Source of the DNA: Candidatus Gastranaerophilales bacterium
GTDB lineage: Bacteria > Cyanobacteriota > Vampirovibrionia > Gastranaerophilales > Gastranaerophilaceae
Direction of reading: 5' to 3'
DNA: 61,420 nt
NCBI GenBank assembly: GCA_944323365.1
Contig: CALUSG010000017.1
Span: forward strand, 1 to 61,420
Under the pieces are notes generated by a model that was not told where the DNA came from, did not search any database, and saw only the letters and a program-made list of their open reading frames with translations. The translations under genes and the position numbers were made by a program. Positions 41,953 to 52,227 of this stretch are shown one piece after another; the stretch's first letter is position 1; each line of letters starts with the position of its first letter.

Positions 41953-43335
41953 TTATGCTAAATATTTTTGGATGGTTTCTTTGTCAAAAACTTCTATGCT
42001 GTCTTTTGAATGTATAAATATCATACAGCTTATTAAAGCTTTTAATGTTTCAAAGTCTGAAAAGTCCATCTTGTGACGCATGTCTTCCATATTATTGGCT
42101 AAAAATTCCATTATAATAGTTTTACCTTCAAAAACAAGCCCTGCAAAATAATCAAACGACTCCTTTGTTTTTATTCCTTCTAAATATATTAAGTCAGGCG
42201 ATTGAAATTCAATAAAACGTGAGGCTTTATCCATATTGAAACCGACGTTTTCATTTAATTCGCATTGATTAACACCTTTTAAACTGTATTTTGCAATGCT
42301 TTCAAGCGTCATGATATTTTTTGAGCCTGATTTAGCGGCTTCTAACAGCAGCGAATATATAACATGAGTTTTTCCGCTCAAAGGTGAGCCGCAAACCAGT
42401 ATTATTCCCGGCTCTTTTAATGATTTCCTAATCAGTTTAAGCTGTTTATCTGATTCAATAATTTTATTTAAAGCTTTAGGTGGTTTGTAGATTTTTAAAA
42501 ATATTCTTTCTCCCATTATCGTCGGGAAAGTTGAAATACTTGCAACTAAAAGAACGTCATCTACTTTGAAATTTAATTTGCCAAGCTGTGGAACTTCTGA
42601 AACTGATGGGTCAAGCTCTGATAGGGTTTTTAATTTTGCAACAAACGAGGATATCAGTACTTTTGGAATTAAACCTTTATTTATTAATTCACCGTTCTTT
42701 TTAAAATTTACGCCAAATCCATTGTCTTCGCCCTGAAAAGTTACTTCGTGAACATTCTCCATAATGGCCTGCTTTAGTATTGCACGAATAATTTTTTGGA
42801 TATGATTGTCGCTTAAGTCTTCGCTGTGAAGTTCATCTCTCCAGTCAAACCCCAAATTTACATCTGTAAATATCTCTCCTACTGTACTGCTTGATTTATA
42901 ACATTCATCAATTTTTTTGTTAATCGCAGTTTCAGATGCAATTACCGGCTCTATTGAACATTCTGCGGATTCTATAATCCTGTCTATTGCAAATAAATCT
43001 AAAGGATCTGCCATTGCTACCGTTAAAGTGTCCTCGATTTTAAATAAAGGTATAATTCTGTACCTTTTGGCATCAGAAAAATTTATATACTTTAAACAAT
43101 TTATGTCCAAAGAGTAATCCTCAAGATTAACATATGGAATATGAAGCTTGGATTCTAAAAATTTTAACAGAGTTTCTTCTGTAATAACCCCTGAATTAAT
43201 CAGTGCCTGACCAATGTTAATATTTTGAGCAACAGATATTTCCTCGGCCTGTTCAACTACTTCATATTGTACAAGCCCTGCACGCACTAAATCATATTTA
43301 AGTTTTTCCAATGTTTTATTAGTTACTGTTTCCAT
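41953..43335 (-). CDS. Degenerate PilB/GspE-like secretion ATPase
   Basis: 460 residues. N-terminal MshEN-like domain (IGQALINSGVITEETLLKFL; AMADPLDLFAIDRI at 108-120), then a GspE-type ATPase core. Walker A GSPLSGKT (316-323) is intact, but the Asp box reads TLESIAK (usual TIEDPIE), Walker B reads PDLIYLEGIKTKES (usual PDIIMVGEIRDxET, with G and E swapped), and the zinc-binding Cys cluster is absent. So ATP binding may remain while hydrolysis is doubtful. It lies 2 bp behind a REC-only regulator. Probably a regulatory relative of the pilus motor rather than the motor itself. Confidence 0.8.
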   Translation of the reverse strand: METVTNKTLEKLKYDLVRAGLVQYEVVEQAEEISVAQNINIGQALINSGVITEETLLKFLESKLHIPYVNLEDYSLDINCLKYINFSDAKRYRIIPLFKIEDTLTVAMADPLDLFAIDRIIESAECSIEPVIASETAINKKIDECYKSSSTVGEIFTDVNLGFDWRDELHSEDLSDNHIQKIIRAILKQAIMENVHEVTFQGEDNGFGVNFKKNGELINKGLIPKVLISSFVAKLKTLSELDPSVSEVPQLGKLNFKVDDVLLVASISTFPTIMGERIFLKIYKPPKALNKIIESDKQLKLIRKSLKEPGIILVCGSPLSGKTHVIYSLLLEAAKSGSKNIMTLESIAKYSLKGVNQCELNENVGFNMDKASRFIEFQSPDLIYLEGIKTKESFDYFAGLVFEGKTIIMEFLANNMEDMRHKMDFSDFETLKALISCMIFIHSKDSIEVFDKETIQKYLA

Positions 43336-43337
43336 AT

Positions 43338-43700
43338 TTAGCTTAAATATTTTTTTACTATATTAACTACTTCACTTAAATCAAACGGTTTTGTTATGTA
43401 TTCATCAGCCCCGGTTTCTTCGCCTATAAGCTTGTCTTCTTCCTGCGAACGTGCTGTTATCATTAAAATAGGAATATCTTTATATTTTTTATCATATTTT
43501 AATAATCGGCTTATTTTGTAACCGTTAATTTTCGGCATCATAACATCCAGTATAATTAAATCAGGCATAATTTCTTTGGCAAGTCTTAAACCGTCTTCTC
43601 CGTTATATGCACAATAACAGGTAAAATCAGAGGCCTCAAGTACAAACTTAAGACTTTCTACTATATCCTGTTCATCATCAACTATAAGTATTTTTTTCAT
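43338..43700 (-). CDS. Single-domain response regulator (CheY/PilH-like)
   Basis: 120 residues, receiver domain only. DDE acidic pair (VDDEQDIV), phospho-acceptor Asp in ILDVMMPKINGY, Thr in ITARS and Lys in ITKPFD are all present. No output domain, so it acts by protein contact. Directly upstream of, and 2 bp from, the PilB-like gene; the pair suggests control of a type IV pilus or secretion step. The GGGG ribosome binding site is good. Confidence 0.92.
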   Translation of the reverse strand: MKKILIVDDEQDIVESLKFVLEASDFTCYCAYNGEDGLRLAKEIMPDLIILDVMMPKINGYKISRLLKYDKKYKDIPILMITARSQEEDKLIGEETGADEYITKPFDLSEVVNIVKKYLS

Positions 43701-43780
43701 ACAAATTCCCCTACTTTTAATTATAACATATTTTATATAGTTTAAAATTAATGTAACATTTCGTAAAAATTATTCAGGAA

Positions 43781-43803
43781 AAAGCAACTTTTATTTTTAT
43801 AAT
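43781..43803 (+). promoter_or_regulatory. AGCAA-type promoter of the 43835 gene
   Basis: AAAGCAACTT at 43781-43790 and TATAAT at 43798-43803; the AGCAA start lies 15 nt before the -10, the same spacing as at 18352 and 12401. Confidence 0.45.
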
Positions 43804-43834
43804 AGTTATAAGAAGTGAAAAGGAGAAAACAGGT

Positions 43835-44632
43835 ATGTTAAACAGGATTTTATTATCAGCACCAAAATTACGATTTGACAAAGGTTGGAATACACTTGGA
43901 GCTGTTAAACATCCAAAAGATCAACGTAATGTCAGTGAACTGGTTACGACTATAGAATATTTGTCACATAAAGCAGGGCTAAGACAACCGATTGATTTGA
44001 AAAATATTGATCCTAAACATTTACCGTTATTTGCTGATACTCTTGAAATCGCAACCACGAAAATGATGAATTTAAAAGATATTAATTTAAATAAAAAACT
44101 TCCCGATGGAAAGACTTTATTAGAAAATTTATTGGATAAAATGGCAAAAGCATCTAAAAATAGACATAAGGCAATGGATTTTACATATGACGTAATTAAT
44201 AATTCTGATATAGTAGCTTCAAAAAGATTTTTGGAAGAACTTTCTAAGTCTGATGTTTTGGATATATCTAAATCAAGCGAAAAATTTCAAGCCGCAAGAG
44301 CAATGGTTCCTGATATAGCTGAAAGCACTCTCAAACCTCCTTATTTGTTTAATAAATCATTGGATAATTTTATGTTTTTTATAAAAACATTAGTTTCTCC
44401 AAAATCAAAAATAGATAAGGTCGAAATGTTAAAAGGTTTTGGTGATACCGTAAATAAGGCATTTACTAAAGATAAATCAATAGATGTTGTTAAATTTGTA
44501 ACTTCTGACGCCCCGCAGCAAAAAGTTGCAGAAAACTTTAAAGTGTTAGAGCAACTTGCCCCTATATGGGAAAAACAAAATTCAAATGTGGATATAACAG
44601 ATTTTGTGTTAAAAAATACTAATTTGCAATAA
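43835..44632 (+). CDS. Hypothetical helical protein
   Basis: 265 residues, no family recognised. Mostly helical and Lys-rich, no membrane segment or signal peptide. N-terminus MLNRILLSAPKLRFDKG contains an aromatic-basic pattern (P-x-L-R-F-D-K-G) loosely like the FKG/FRG motif of the island. AAAAGGAG ribosome binding site. An AGCAA-type promoter precedes it. Overlaps the convergent histidine kinase gene by 14 bp. Function unknown. Confidence 0.6.
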   Translation: MLNRILLSAPKLRFDKGWNTLGAVKHPKDQRNVSELVTTIEYLSHKAGLRQPIDLKNIDPKHLPLFADTLEIATTKMMNLKDINLNKKLPDGKTLLENLLDKMAKASKNRHKAMDFTYDVINNSDIVASKRFLEELSKSDVLDISKSSEKFQAARAMVPDIAESTLKPPYLFNKSLDNFMFFIKTLVSPKSKIDKVEMLKGFGDTVNKAFTKDKSIDVVKFVTSDAPQQKVAENFKVLEQLAPIWEKQNSNVDITDFVLKNTNLQ

Positions 44633-46298
44633 GAATTTTTTCAGAAGGAATTTGGCTTACGGGTAATGCAAAATAGAACCGTGAGCCTTTATTCACTTCG
44701 CTGTCACACCAAATAATTCCGTTATGAGCTTCAAGTAATTGTTTTGCAATGGGCAGCCCTAATCCTGAACCGCCTGCTTTTCTTGAAAGCGAATTTTCTA
44801 TTTGTGCAAATTTATCAAAAGCACGCAATAAATCTTTTTCAGCAATACCGATACCTTGGTCTTCAACGCAGACTACAATATATTTTCCGCTTAATTTTTC
44901 AATGTCCTGTTTAAAACATTCGTTTGCAACAATCTGGGCAGCATCTGCTATATGAGAGCGGATAGTAATGGTTTTACCCGAAGGCGTAAATTTTATAGCA
45001 TTTGATACTAGATTTGTTAATACTTGTTCAAGCCGTTGTGAATCAGCATAAATTTCCGGCAAATCAGGCGTTTCTTCTGCTATTAAGTTGAGTCCTTTTT
45101 CTTTTGCAAGTCCGTTCAATGATGTTTTTACATAATCTATTACCGCATGAATGTTCATATTTGCGAAATGATAATCCATTTTGCCTGCTTCAATTTTAGA
45201 AAGATCTAGAAGGTCATTTATTATGCCGGAGAGTCTTTCTACATTTCTTTGAGCCATTGACAAAAATTTTATTCCGGACTCGTTTATTTCACCGCATTTG
45301 CCGCAGGATAATATGTCCAGTGAATTTTTTATGGCTGTGAGCGGTGTTCTTAATTCATGTGATACTATTGATATAAATTCTGATTTTAATCTTTCCAATT
45401 TTTCGAGTTTATGGTTAGTTTCTTTAATTTCCTGGTAAAGAGTTGCACTTTTTAATGGCAAAGAAACCTGCTGAGCTATTGTTTGAAAGCAGGTTGCATC
45501 ATCCGATGTAAACGGTGTTTCCTTAAATATTTCAATACAGCCGAAAAAGTTATCGCCAAGGCTTATCGGGGCAAACATATTATCATATTCAAAAAGATTA
45601 AATGTAAAGTGCTTTGCAGGATATTTTACGGTTTTAACTACTTTTATATCTTCGATTTTGAACGGCGGATTATCAAATAAGGATTTGTAATTCAGTATTG
45701 TCCTTAATTTTATTGCACTTAAAAGTTCATCTGAAATTTCATACAATGAATTTAACATTAAAACGGGTTTGTCTTCTGTACAAAATGCAAGCGTACAGGT
45801 TAAGTCAAAGCTCAAGGATTTATCCATTCCTTCAATCATGTAGTTTAAAAGCTTTTCTTTATCCAGAGAGCCGGCAAATTTTGAACTTGTACTGTATAAT
45901 ACATTAAGCCTGTACAGGCTGTCCGCAAGATTTTTGTTTGTTTCAGACAGCTGCTCAAGTGATTTTTGCGTTTTTAAATTGAGATTAATTGCCGAAATTA
46001 TAAGTGATGCCGGCATGTTATCAGTTAAAAATGCATTTATGTACTTTTCATTCTCTATTTTGTCATCGGCGGTCAGAAGGATAAATGAAGGTTTATTAGT
46101 AATAGATTTTACTTTTTTCATAATATTTTTGCAATTATTTATAGCATTGTCAAAAATTATTATATCAAATTGATTTAGTTCAACAGTTTCAATTGTTGAT
46201 GCCTCATTGTCCACAGCCAAAAATTCATGTTGCTTGAGAATGTCGCTGTATTGCTTAATTTTATCTATTCTGTCCGATACGAATAAAATCTTTCCCAT
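44619..46298 (-). CDS. Histidine kinase: degenerate receiver, GAF, HisKA, HATPase
   Basis: 559 residues. Residues 1-115 resemble a receiver domain with the phospho-acceptor region IIIFDNAINN and Thr (LLTADD), but the N-terminal acidic pair and the Lys are missing, so it is likely non-phosphorylatable. A short coiled coil leads to a GAF domain (about 145-290), then HisKA (SEFISIVSHELRTPLTAIKNSLD, His in SHELRTP) and HATPase (N box QVLTNLVSNAIKF, G1 VEDQGIGI, F box AFDKFAQIE, G2 GGSGLGLPIAKQL). No membrane segment: a soluble sensor. Its partner regulator is unknown; the single REC protein at 43338 is nearby. Confidence 0.9.
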   Translation of the reverse strand: MGKILFVSDRIDKIKQYSDILKQHEFLAVDNEASTIETVELNQFDIIIFDNAINNCKNIMKKVKSITNKPSFILLTADDKIENEKYINAFLTDNMPASLIISAINLNLKTQKSLEQLSETNKNLADSLYRLNVLYSTSSKFAGSLDKEKLLNYMIEGMDKSLSFDLTCTLAFCTEDKPVLMLNSLYEISDELLSAIKLRTILNYKSLFDNPPFKIEDIKVVKTVKYPAKHFTFNLFEYDNMFAPISLGDNFFGCIEIFKETPFTSDDATCFQTIAQQVSLPLKSATLYQEIKETNHKLEKLERLKSEFISIVSHELRTPLTAIKNSLDILSCGKCGEINESGIKFLSMAQRNVERLSGIINDLLDLSKIEAGKMDYHFANMNIHAVIDYVKTSLNGLAKEKGLNLIAEETPDLPEIYADSQRLEQVLTNLVSNAIKFTPSGKTITIRSHIADAAQIVANECFKQDIEKLSGKYIVVCVEDQGIGIAEKDLLRAFDKFAQIENSLSRKAGGSGLGLPIAKQLLEAHNGIIWCDSEVNKGSRFYFALPVSQIPSEKILIAN

Positions 46299-46360
46299 AA
46301 TATTATGTTAGCAGTGGAGTGTTTTTTTTGCAAATAAGTTAAAAGAGTTTAATATAGCTA

Positions 46361-46388
46361 AAAAAAAACTCCCCTGAGGGAGTTTTTT
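46361..46388. terminator. Bidirectional terminator beside the winged-helix gene
   Basis: ACTCCC / GGGAGT with CTGA loop, flanked by A8 on the left and T6 on the right. On the minus strand it ends the winged-helix gene, whose stop lies in the arm's tail. Confidence 0.85.
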
Positions 46389-46929
46389 ATAAAGATAGAA
46401 TAAATCCGCCCTTGTCGGCATTTTTAAGATTATCGCCTTCAATTTTGGCTCTCAAATTTTTTATATATTTGTAAACATAATCCCTGGGCAGTTCCAACAA
46501 TTCCGCCAAATCTTTAGCATAAACAACTTTATTACTGTTTTGTGCAAAATAATCAAATACTTTTTGTTCTCTGTCAGTAAGAGATTTTTTGAAAATAATA
46601 TTGACATCTTCAGATTTTGGTTTTTCTTTTTTTGGAGCTTTTTTAGCCGGTTTTTCCACATTAGCGGCCAAAAAAGGAGATGGAGCAATTTCTTTTTCAC
46701 GTTCGTAAGCTCTTTCAGCAATTGAGCTAAGTCTTTCGACTTTAGATTGCTGCCAATCATCTTCTGTTGAAATAACAGGCTGACCTTTAAGGACAATATC
46801 TACAATATCATTTGTATGTTTGTCGTGTTCTAATTTTTTCCCCAATCTGGCAGCGAATTCCTCTAATGTAATCTTTTCTAATGAGCTTCTCCATTGCTTA
46901 ATCTCTTCCTTGCTCAAATATTCAGACAT
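46387..46929 (-). CDS. Protein with C-terminal winged-helix DNA-binding domain
   Basis: 180 residues. The C-terminal 65 (SLTDREQKVFDYFAQ, VYAKDLAELLELPRDYVYKYIKNLRAKIEG, GGFILSL) look like an OmpR-type winged helix. The N-terminal 75 are helical (EEIKQWRSSLEKITLEEFAARLGKKL), followed by a Lys/Pro/Ala-rich linker (about 92-108). No receiver domain, so this is not a classic response regulator. Family not recognised; likely a transcription factor. An inverted repeat lies upstream at 46975. Confidence 0.7.
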   Translation of the reverse strand: MSEYLSKEEIKQWRSSLEKITLEEFAARLGKKLEHDKHTNDIVDIVLKGQPVISTEDDWQQSKVERLSSIAERAYEREKEIAPSPFLAANVEKPAKKAPKKEKPKSEDVNIIFKKSLTDREQKVFDYFAQNSNKVVYAKDLAELLELPRDYVYKYIKNLRAKIEGDNLKNADKGGFILSL

Positions 46930-46974
46930 TCATTAATCTCCTTAACATTCTACATTTATTAACTTATCACAAAC

Positions 46975-46995
46975 CATTTTGCATGTCGCAAAATG
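46975..46995. repeat. Inverted repeat, possible operator between divergent genes
   Basis: CATTTTGC-ATGTC-GCAAAATG, 8-bp perfect arms with a 5-bp spacer. It sits 46 bp upstream of the winged-helix gene and 130 bp upstream of the small plus-strand gene. No T run follows, so it is not a terminator; a binding site for the winged-helix protein is possible. Confidence 0.4.
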
Positions 46996-47124
46996 TTTCA
47001 TAACGTAAATTTTTGTGTTGATTTTTTTACAATTGCAACATTGTTAATCTTTGTTACAAATCAGAATTTGAGATTAAAGTTTTCGGAAAAAAATCCGATA
47101 TAGAATTATGTAAGGAGTAATGCA

Positions 47125-47280
47125 ATGCTAAAAAAGATTTCACAACCTTCGTGTAATATAAGCGATAGTGTTGAATTTATATTAAGAGGAGCGAGAAAAC
47201 GCCGCTCTATGGCGTTAATGCATGCAAATATGATAAATGCACAGGCCGGTATTCAAAGAACCTTGAAGCTGGTAAGATGA
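47125..47280 (+). CDS. Small basic protein, 51 residues
   Basis: ATG at 47125 with AAGGAG seven bases upstream and a strong terminator right after TGA. The sequence begins MLKKISQPSCNISDSVEFI, followed by a basic patch (RGARKRRS) and a helical C-terminus ending LKLVR. No family recognised. The clean ribosome binding site, terminator and lack of overlap with other genes support it as a real small gene. The basic patch could bind nucleic acid. Confidence 0.6.
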   Translation: MLKKISQPSCNISDSVEFILRGARKRRSMALMHANMINAQAGIQRTLKLVR

Positions 47281-47287
47281 GAGATTT

Positions 47288-47315
47288 AAAAAAGGGCTGA
47301 TATCAGCCCTTTTTA
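47288..47315. terminator. Bidirectional terminator between small gene and prepilin gene
   Basis: AAAAAGGGCTGATATCAGCCCTTTTT, a fully palindromic stem with A and T runs on the two sides. Serves the 51-residue gene (+) and the convergent prepilin gene (-). Confidence 0.85.
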
Positions 47316-47324
47316 ATTAACCTT

Positions 47325-48047
47325 TTAATAATTCATTTTCCAACCGTCAAGAACAATTTTTGCAAAGCAAGCTTCACCCATGATAGCCCCTTTACATTCT
47401 GTTGCAACTTTATCCATATCAAATTCATCAGTGCCATATCCATCTATGACTTTCCCGTTCGACAATAAATTTAGATTGAAAAAGTCTCTGCCACCGATGT
47501 TCGGAGGTTCAGGACCGTTGACATCTACTGATATATAAGACGCCCCCTGATTCATTTTCACAATACAAACGCTTGCTCCAGTTGATAAGATAGCACAGTT
47601 TGGATATATACCTAAATAAGGTTCCTCACTTTTTGATTTATCTAATGACCTGTATTTAGTTGCAAAACATGTGCTATCACTTGATGTTACAAGTTTTTTT
47701 GTACCTTCAGCACAAGATGGGTTTGTTAAAACATTACAGGTAGGATCAATAATTGTTTCTTCTGTGGTCGCAATAGAGCACATTTTAGTGATATTAAAAT
47801 AGTTTTGTAAAAATGCAGCAGCGCCTGCGTCTGAAGAAAGAGAAGATTCAGCTAAACTGTCTACCTGTTCATCCGTCTTCAATTGTGCTGCGGCATTTGT
47901 AATCAAATTGTAAGTTGTTTGCAGTTGTGTAACAAACGTTTTTTCCTGATAGTTTGTCATCAGCCCGGGAAGTGTCAAGGCAGATACAACACCTATAATA
48001 GCGAGAGCTATCAGGATTTCTGTTAAGGTAAAACCGTATCTTTTCAT
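47325..48047 (-). CDS. Type IV prepilin-like protein
   Basis: 240 residues. Leader MKRYG, cleavage before FTLTEILIALAIIGVV, with Glu at +5 and the hydrophobic stalk helix. About eight Cys in the globular part suggest disulfides. The pattern resembles the first prepilin of the window, so these may be parts of a multi-pilin system. AAGGAG ribosome binding site and own terminator. Pilin or pseudopilin cannot be decided. Confidence 0.9.
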   Translation of the reverse strand: MKRYGFTLTEILIALAIIGVVSALTLPGLMTNYQEKTFVTQLQTTYNLITNAAAQLKTDEQVDSLAESSLSSDAGAAAFLQNYFNITKMCSIATTEETIIDPTCNVLTNPSCAEGTKKLVTSSDSTCFATKYRSLDKSKSEEPYLGIYPNCAILSTGASVCIVKMNQGASYISVDVNGPEPPNIGGRDFFNLNLLSNGKVIDGYGTDEFDMDKVATECKGAIMGEACFAKIVLDGWKMNY

Positions 48048-48104
48048 GTAAAACTCTCCTTTTTAATATAATAATATAATTTGTTTTTAGATTTGGCAAT
48101 AATA

Positions 48105-49136
48105 TTAAGGTTTTATTAAAAATTTAATAGCTTTTCCGTCTATGTGCTGCTGCATTGCGTATTCTACTTTTTCTAGAGGCAGGGTATCTGTTATTAATTT
48201 TTCAACTTCGACCTCACCTGATGCAATATAATCAAGAGCCATTCTAAAGTATTTAGGTGTATGGTGAAAAACGCTCATCATTGTGATATCGCCGTAATGC
48301 ATTTTAGTGGTGTCAAAAGTTACCGTAGACCCTGATTTACATCCGCCAAAAAAGTGGACTTTACCGCCCGGACGGACGCAGGCAAATATTCTTTCCCATA
48401 TTTCGGGCAGACCGACGCATTCAACGGCTACATCAAGTCCTTTACCTTCCTGAGAAAAAGATGTAAAGATTTTTTCAGGGTTCGGGTATTTTTTTAAGTC
48501 AACTATTTCGTCCGCATGGGCAAATTCTTCTGCCATTTTTAATTTTAACGGATTTCTGCCTGCTGCAATAACTTTTGCCCCTTTTAATTTGGCCAGTCTT
48601 GCAAACATTAACCCGATAGGGCCTATACCGATAATCCCGACCGTGTCACCTTCTTTTATATCTGTTCTTTCAACACCGTGAACTACATTTGCTAAAGGTT
48701 CACAAAATGCTGCACGTTCAAAACTTAAATTTTCGGGCAAAATAAGCATGTTTTTTTCGACAATTCTTGCCGGAACTGTTATATATTCTGCATAAGCTCC
48801 GTTAAGTAAGTCTAAATTTTCACAAAGGTTAAATTCTTCTTTTCTGCAATAAAAACAATGCCCGCAGGGAGCTGAATTCGCTGCGACTACTCTGTCATTT
48901 GGCTTGAATTTTTCAACACCTTTGCCGACTTTTTCAATAACACCTGAAAATTCGTGTCCAAAACCTGACGGAATATTCTTTATTAATACCGGATGGCCTC
49001 GTCTGAATGTTTTTACATCTGTTCCGCAGGTCAAGGCGGCCTCTATTTTTACGACTACTTCACCTTCTTCAGGCGGTTTAACCATTACTTCTTCCAGTTT
49101 GATGTTTTGAGGTCCGTAATATTGTATTGCTCTCAT
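48105..49136 (-). CDS. Zinc-dependent alcohol/polyol dehydrogenase (MDR family)
   Basis: 343 residues. Catalytic zinc ligands in TCGTDVKTFRRGH and GHEFSG; structural zinc Cys cluster CGHCFYCRKEEFNLC; NAD-binding GIIGIGPIGLMFARLAKLKGAKV. Closest in style to sorbitol/threonine dehydrogenases. It lies 4 bp behind a second, distinct MDR dehydrogenase, so the two likely work on one polyol or sugar route. TAAGGA ribosome binding site. Substrate unknown. Confidence 0.87.
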   Translation of the reverse strand: MRAIQYYGPQNIKLEEVMVKPPEEGEVVVKIEAALTCGTDVKTFRRGHPVLIKNIPSGFGHEFSGVIEKVGKGVEKFKPNDRVVAANSAPCGHCFYCRKEEFNLCENLDLLNGAYAEYITVPARIVEKNMLILPENLSFERAAFCEPLANVVHGVERTDIKEGDTVGIIGIGPIGLMFARLAKLKGAKVIAAGRNPLKLKMAEEFAHADEIVDLKKYPNPEKIFTSFSQEGKGLDVAVECVGLPEIWERIFACVRPGGKVHFFGGCKSGSTVTFDTTKMHYGDITMMSVFHHTPKYFRMALDYIASGEVEVEKLITDTLPLEKVEYAMQQHIDGKAIKFLIKP

Positions 49137-49140
49137 TGTT

Positions 49141-50124
49141 TTATTCCTTAATTTTTATGTAAGCCTTCATAATTCGGTTATTTATTGTGTCATCAAAGGC
49201 TTTTTGTATATCTTCCAGTTTATAAACAGTTGAGAGTCCGTCGACTTTAACCTGTTTTGAACGTAAAAGATTAAGCGAGTCCGCCAAATCAACAGGAGCC
49301 GGTGAATAACTTCCTAAAACTGTCAGCTCTCTATAGTAAATTTCATTATTTGCATAACCCCAGTTGTTGGGAGTACTTGAAAATACCAGAATCTTTCCGC
49401 CGTTTCTTACGTATTTCAGAGCTGTATTAATAGCTTTATCGGCACCTGAGGTCATAAAAACTCCATCGGCTTTAAAATTCGGGTCTAATTCTTTTACACT
49501 GCAGGCTGCTATGCCGAGATTATGAAGGATTTTAACTCTCTCGGGAATTAAATCGCATCCTATAACGTCCATACCAAAAGCTTTTAGTGCCTGTGCCATA
49601 ATAATCCCGATAGTACCAAGCCCGATTACAAGTGCGGTGGAATTCCCTCTGAGGTTTGCTCGTTTTATCCCTCTGACACAGCAGCCTAAAGGTTCATAGT
49701 ATGAGGCTTCTATGTCGGTCAGGTTCTCGGGTTTCAGATGTGCAACGTTTTGTAAATGCTCTTCTGTTAAATATACGTATTCGCTGAAACCGCCGGGTTT
49801 TAAGTTGGTCGATTTGAAATGCTCGCACATTGATACATTCCCGTTTTTGCAATAAACACATTCTCCGCAGGGAATATGATGTGAGGTGACTATTATATCG
49901 CCTTGTTTAAAATTCGTTTTTGAATTTATTTCAACTATTTCGGCTACTATTTCATGACCCAAAACTGTTCCGTCTTTTGAAATTTTATGTATAAATTTAA
50001 CTATATCAGAACCGCATAATCCGCAGCCTAAAACACGAACTACAGCTCCTTCACGTTCTGATAACTCCATATCCGGAACTTCTTTTATTATTATTTTTCC
50101 TTTATTTATTACTGCTGTTCTCAT
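49141..50124 (-). CDS. Zinc-dependent alcohol dehydrogenase-like protein (MDR family)
   Basis: 327 residues. CGLCGSDIVKF and GHEIVA (catalytic zinc), structural cluster CGECVYCKNGNVSMC, and cofactor-binding VIGLGTIGIIMAQALKAFGMDV. Only moderately similar to its partner downstream. Divergent from the GNAT gene at 50183. No ribosome binding site; TAAAAT (minus, 50139-50134) ends 9 nt before the ATG, so the mRNA may be leaderless. Confidence 0.87.
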   Translation of the reverse strand: MRTAVINKGKIIIKEVPDMELSEREGAVVRVLGCGLCGSDIVKFIHKISKDGTVLGHEIVAEIVEINSKTNFKQGDIIVTSHHIPCGECVYCKNGNVSMCEHFKSTNLKPGGFSEYVYLTEEHLQNVAHLKPENLTDIEASYYEPLGCCVRGIKRANLRGNSTALVIGLGTIGIIMAQALKAFGMDVIGCDLIPERVKILHNLGIAACSVKELDPNFKADGVFMTSGADKAINTALKYVRNGGKILVFSSTPNNWGYANNEIYYRELTVLGSYSPAPVDLADSLNLLRSKQVKVDGLSTVYKLEDIQKAFDDTINNRIMKAYIKIKE

Positions 50125-50168
50125 TTGATTAATATTTTATCACAAACTTGCATAATTAACAGAACTAT

Positions 50169-50174
50169 TATAAA
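50169..50174 (+). promoter_or_regulatory. -10 box 8 nt before the two-domain GNAT start
   Basis: TATAAA at 50169-50174, ATG at 50183, no ribosome binding site between them. TTGCAT (50148-50153) could be a -35 with a short 15-nt spacer. Suggests a leaderless transcript. Confidence 0.4.
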
Positions 50175-50182
50175 ATGTTGAT

Positions 50183-52218
<2,036 letters not shown>

Positions 52219-52227
52219 AGGTTAAGT

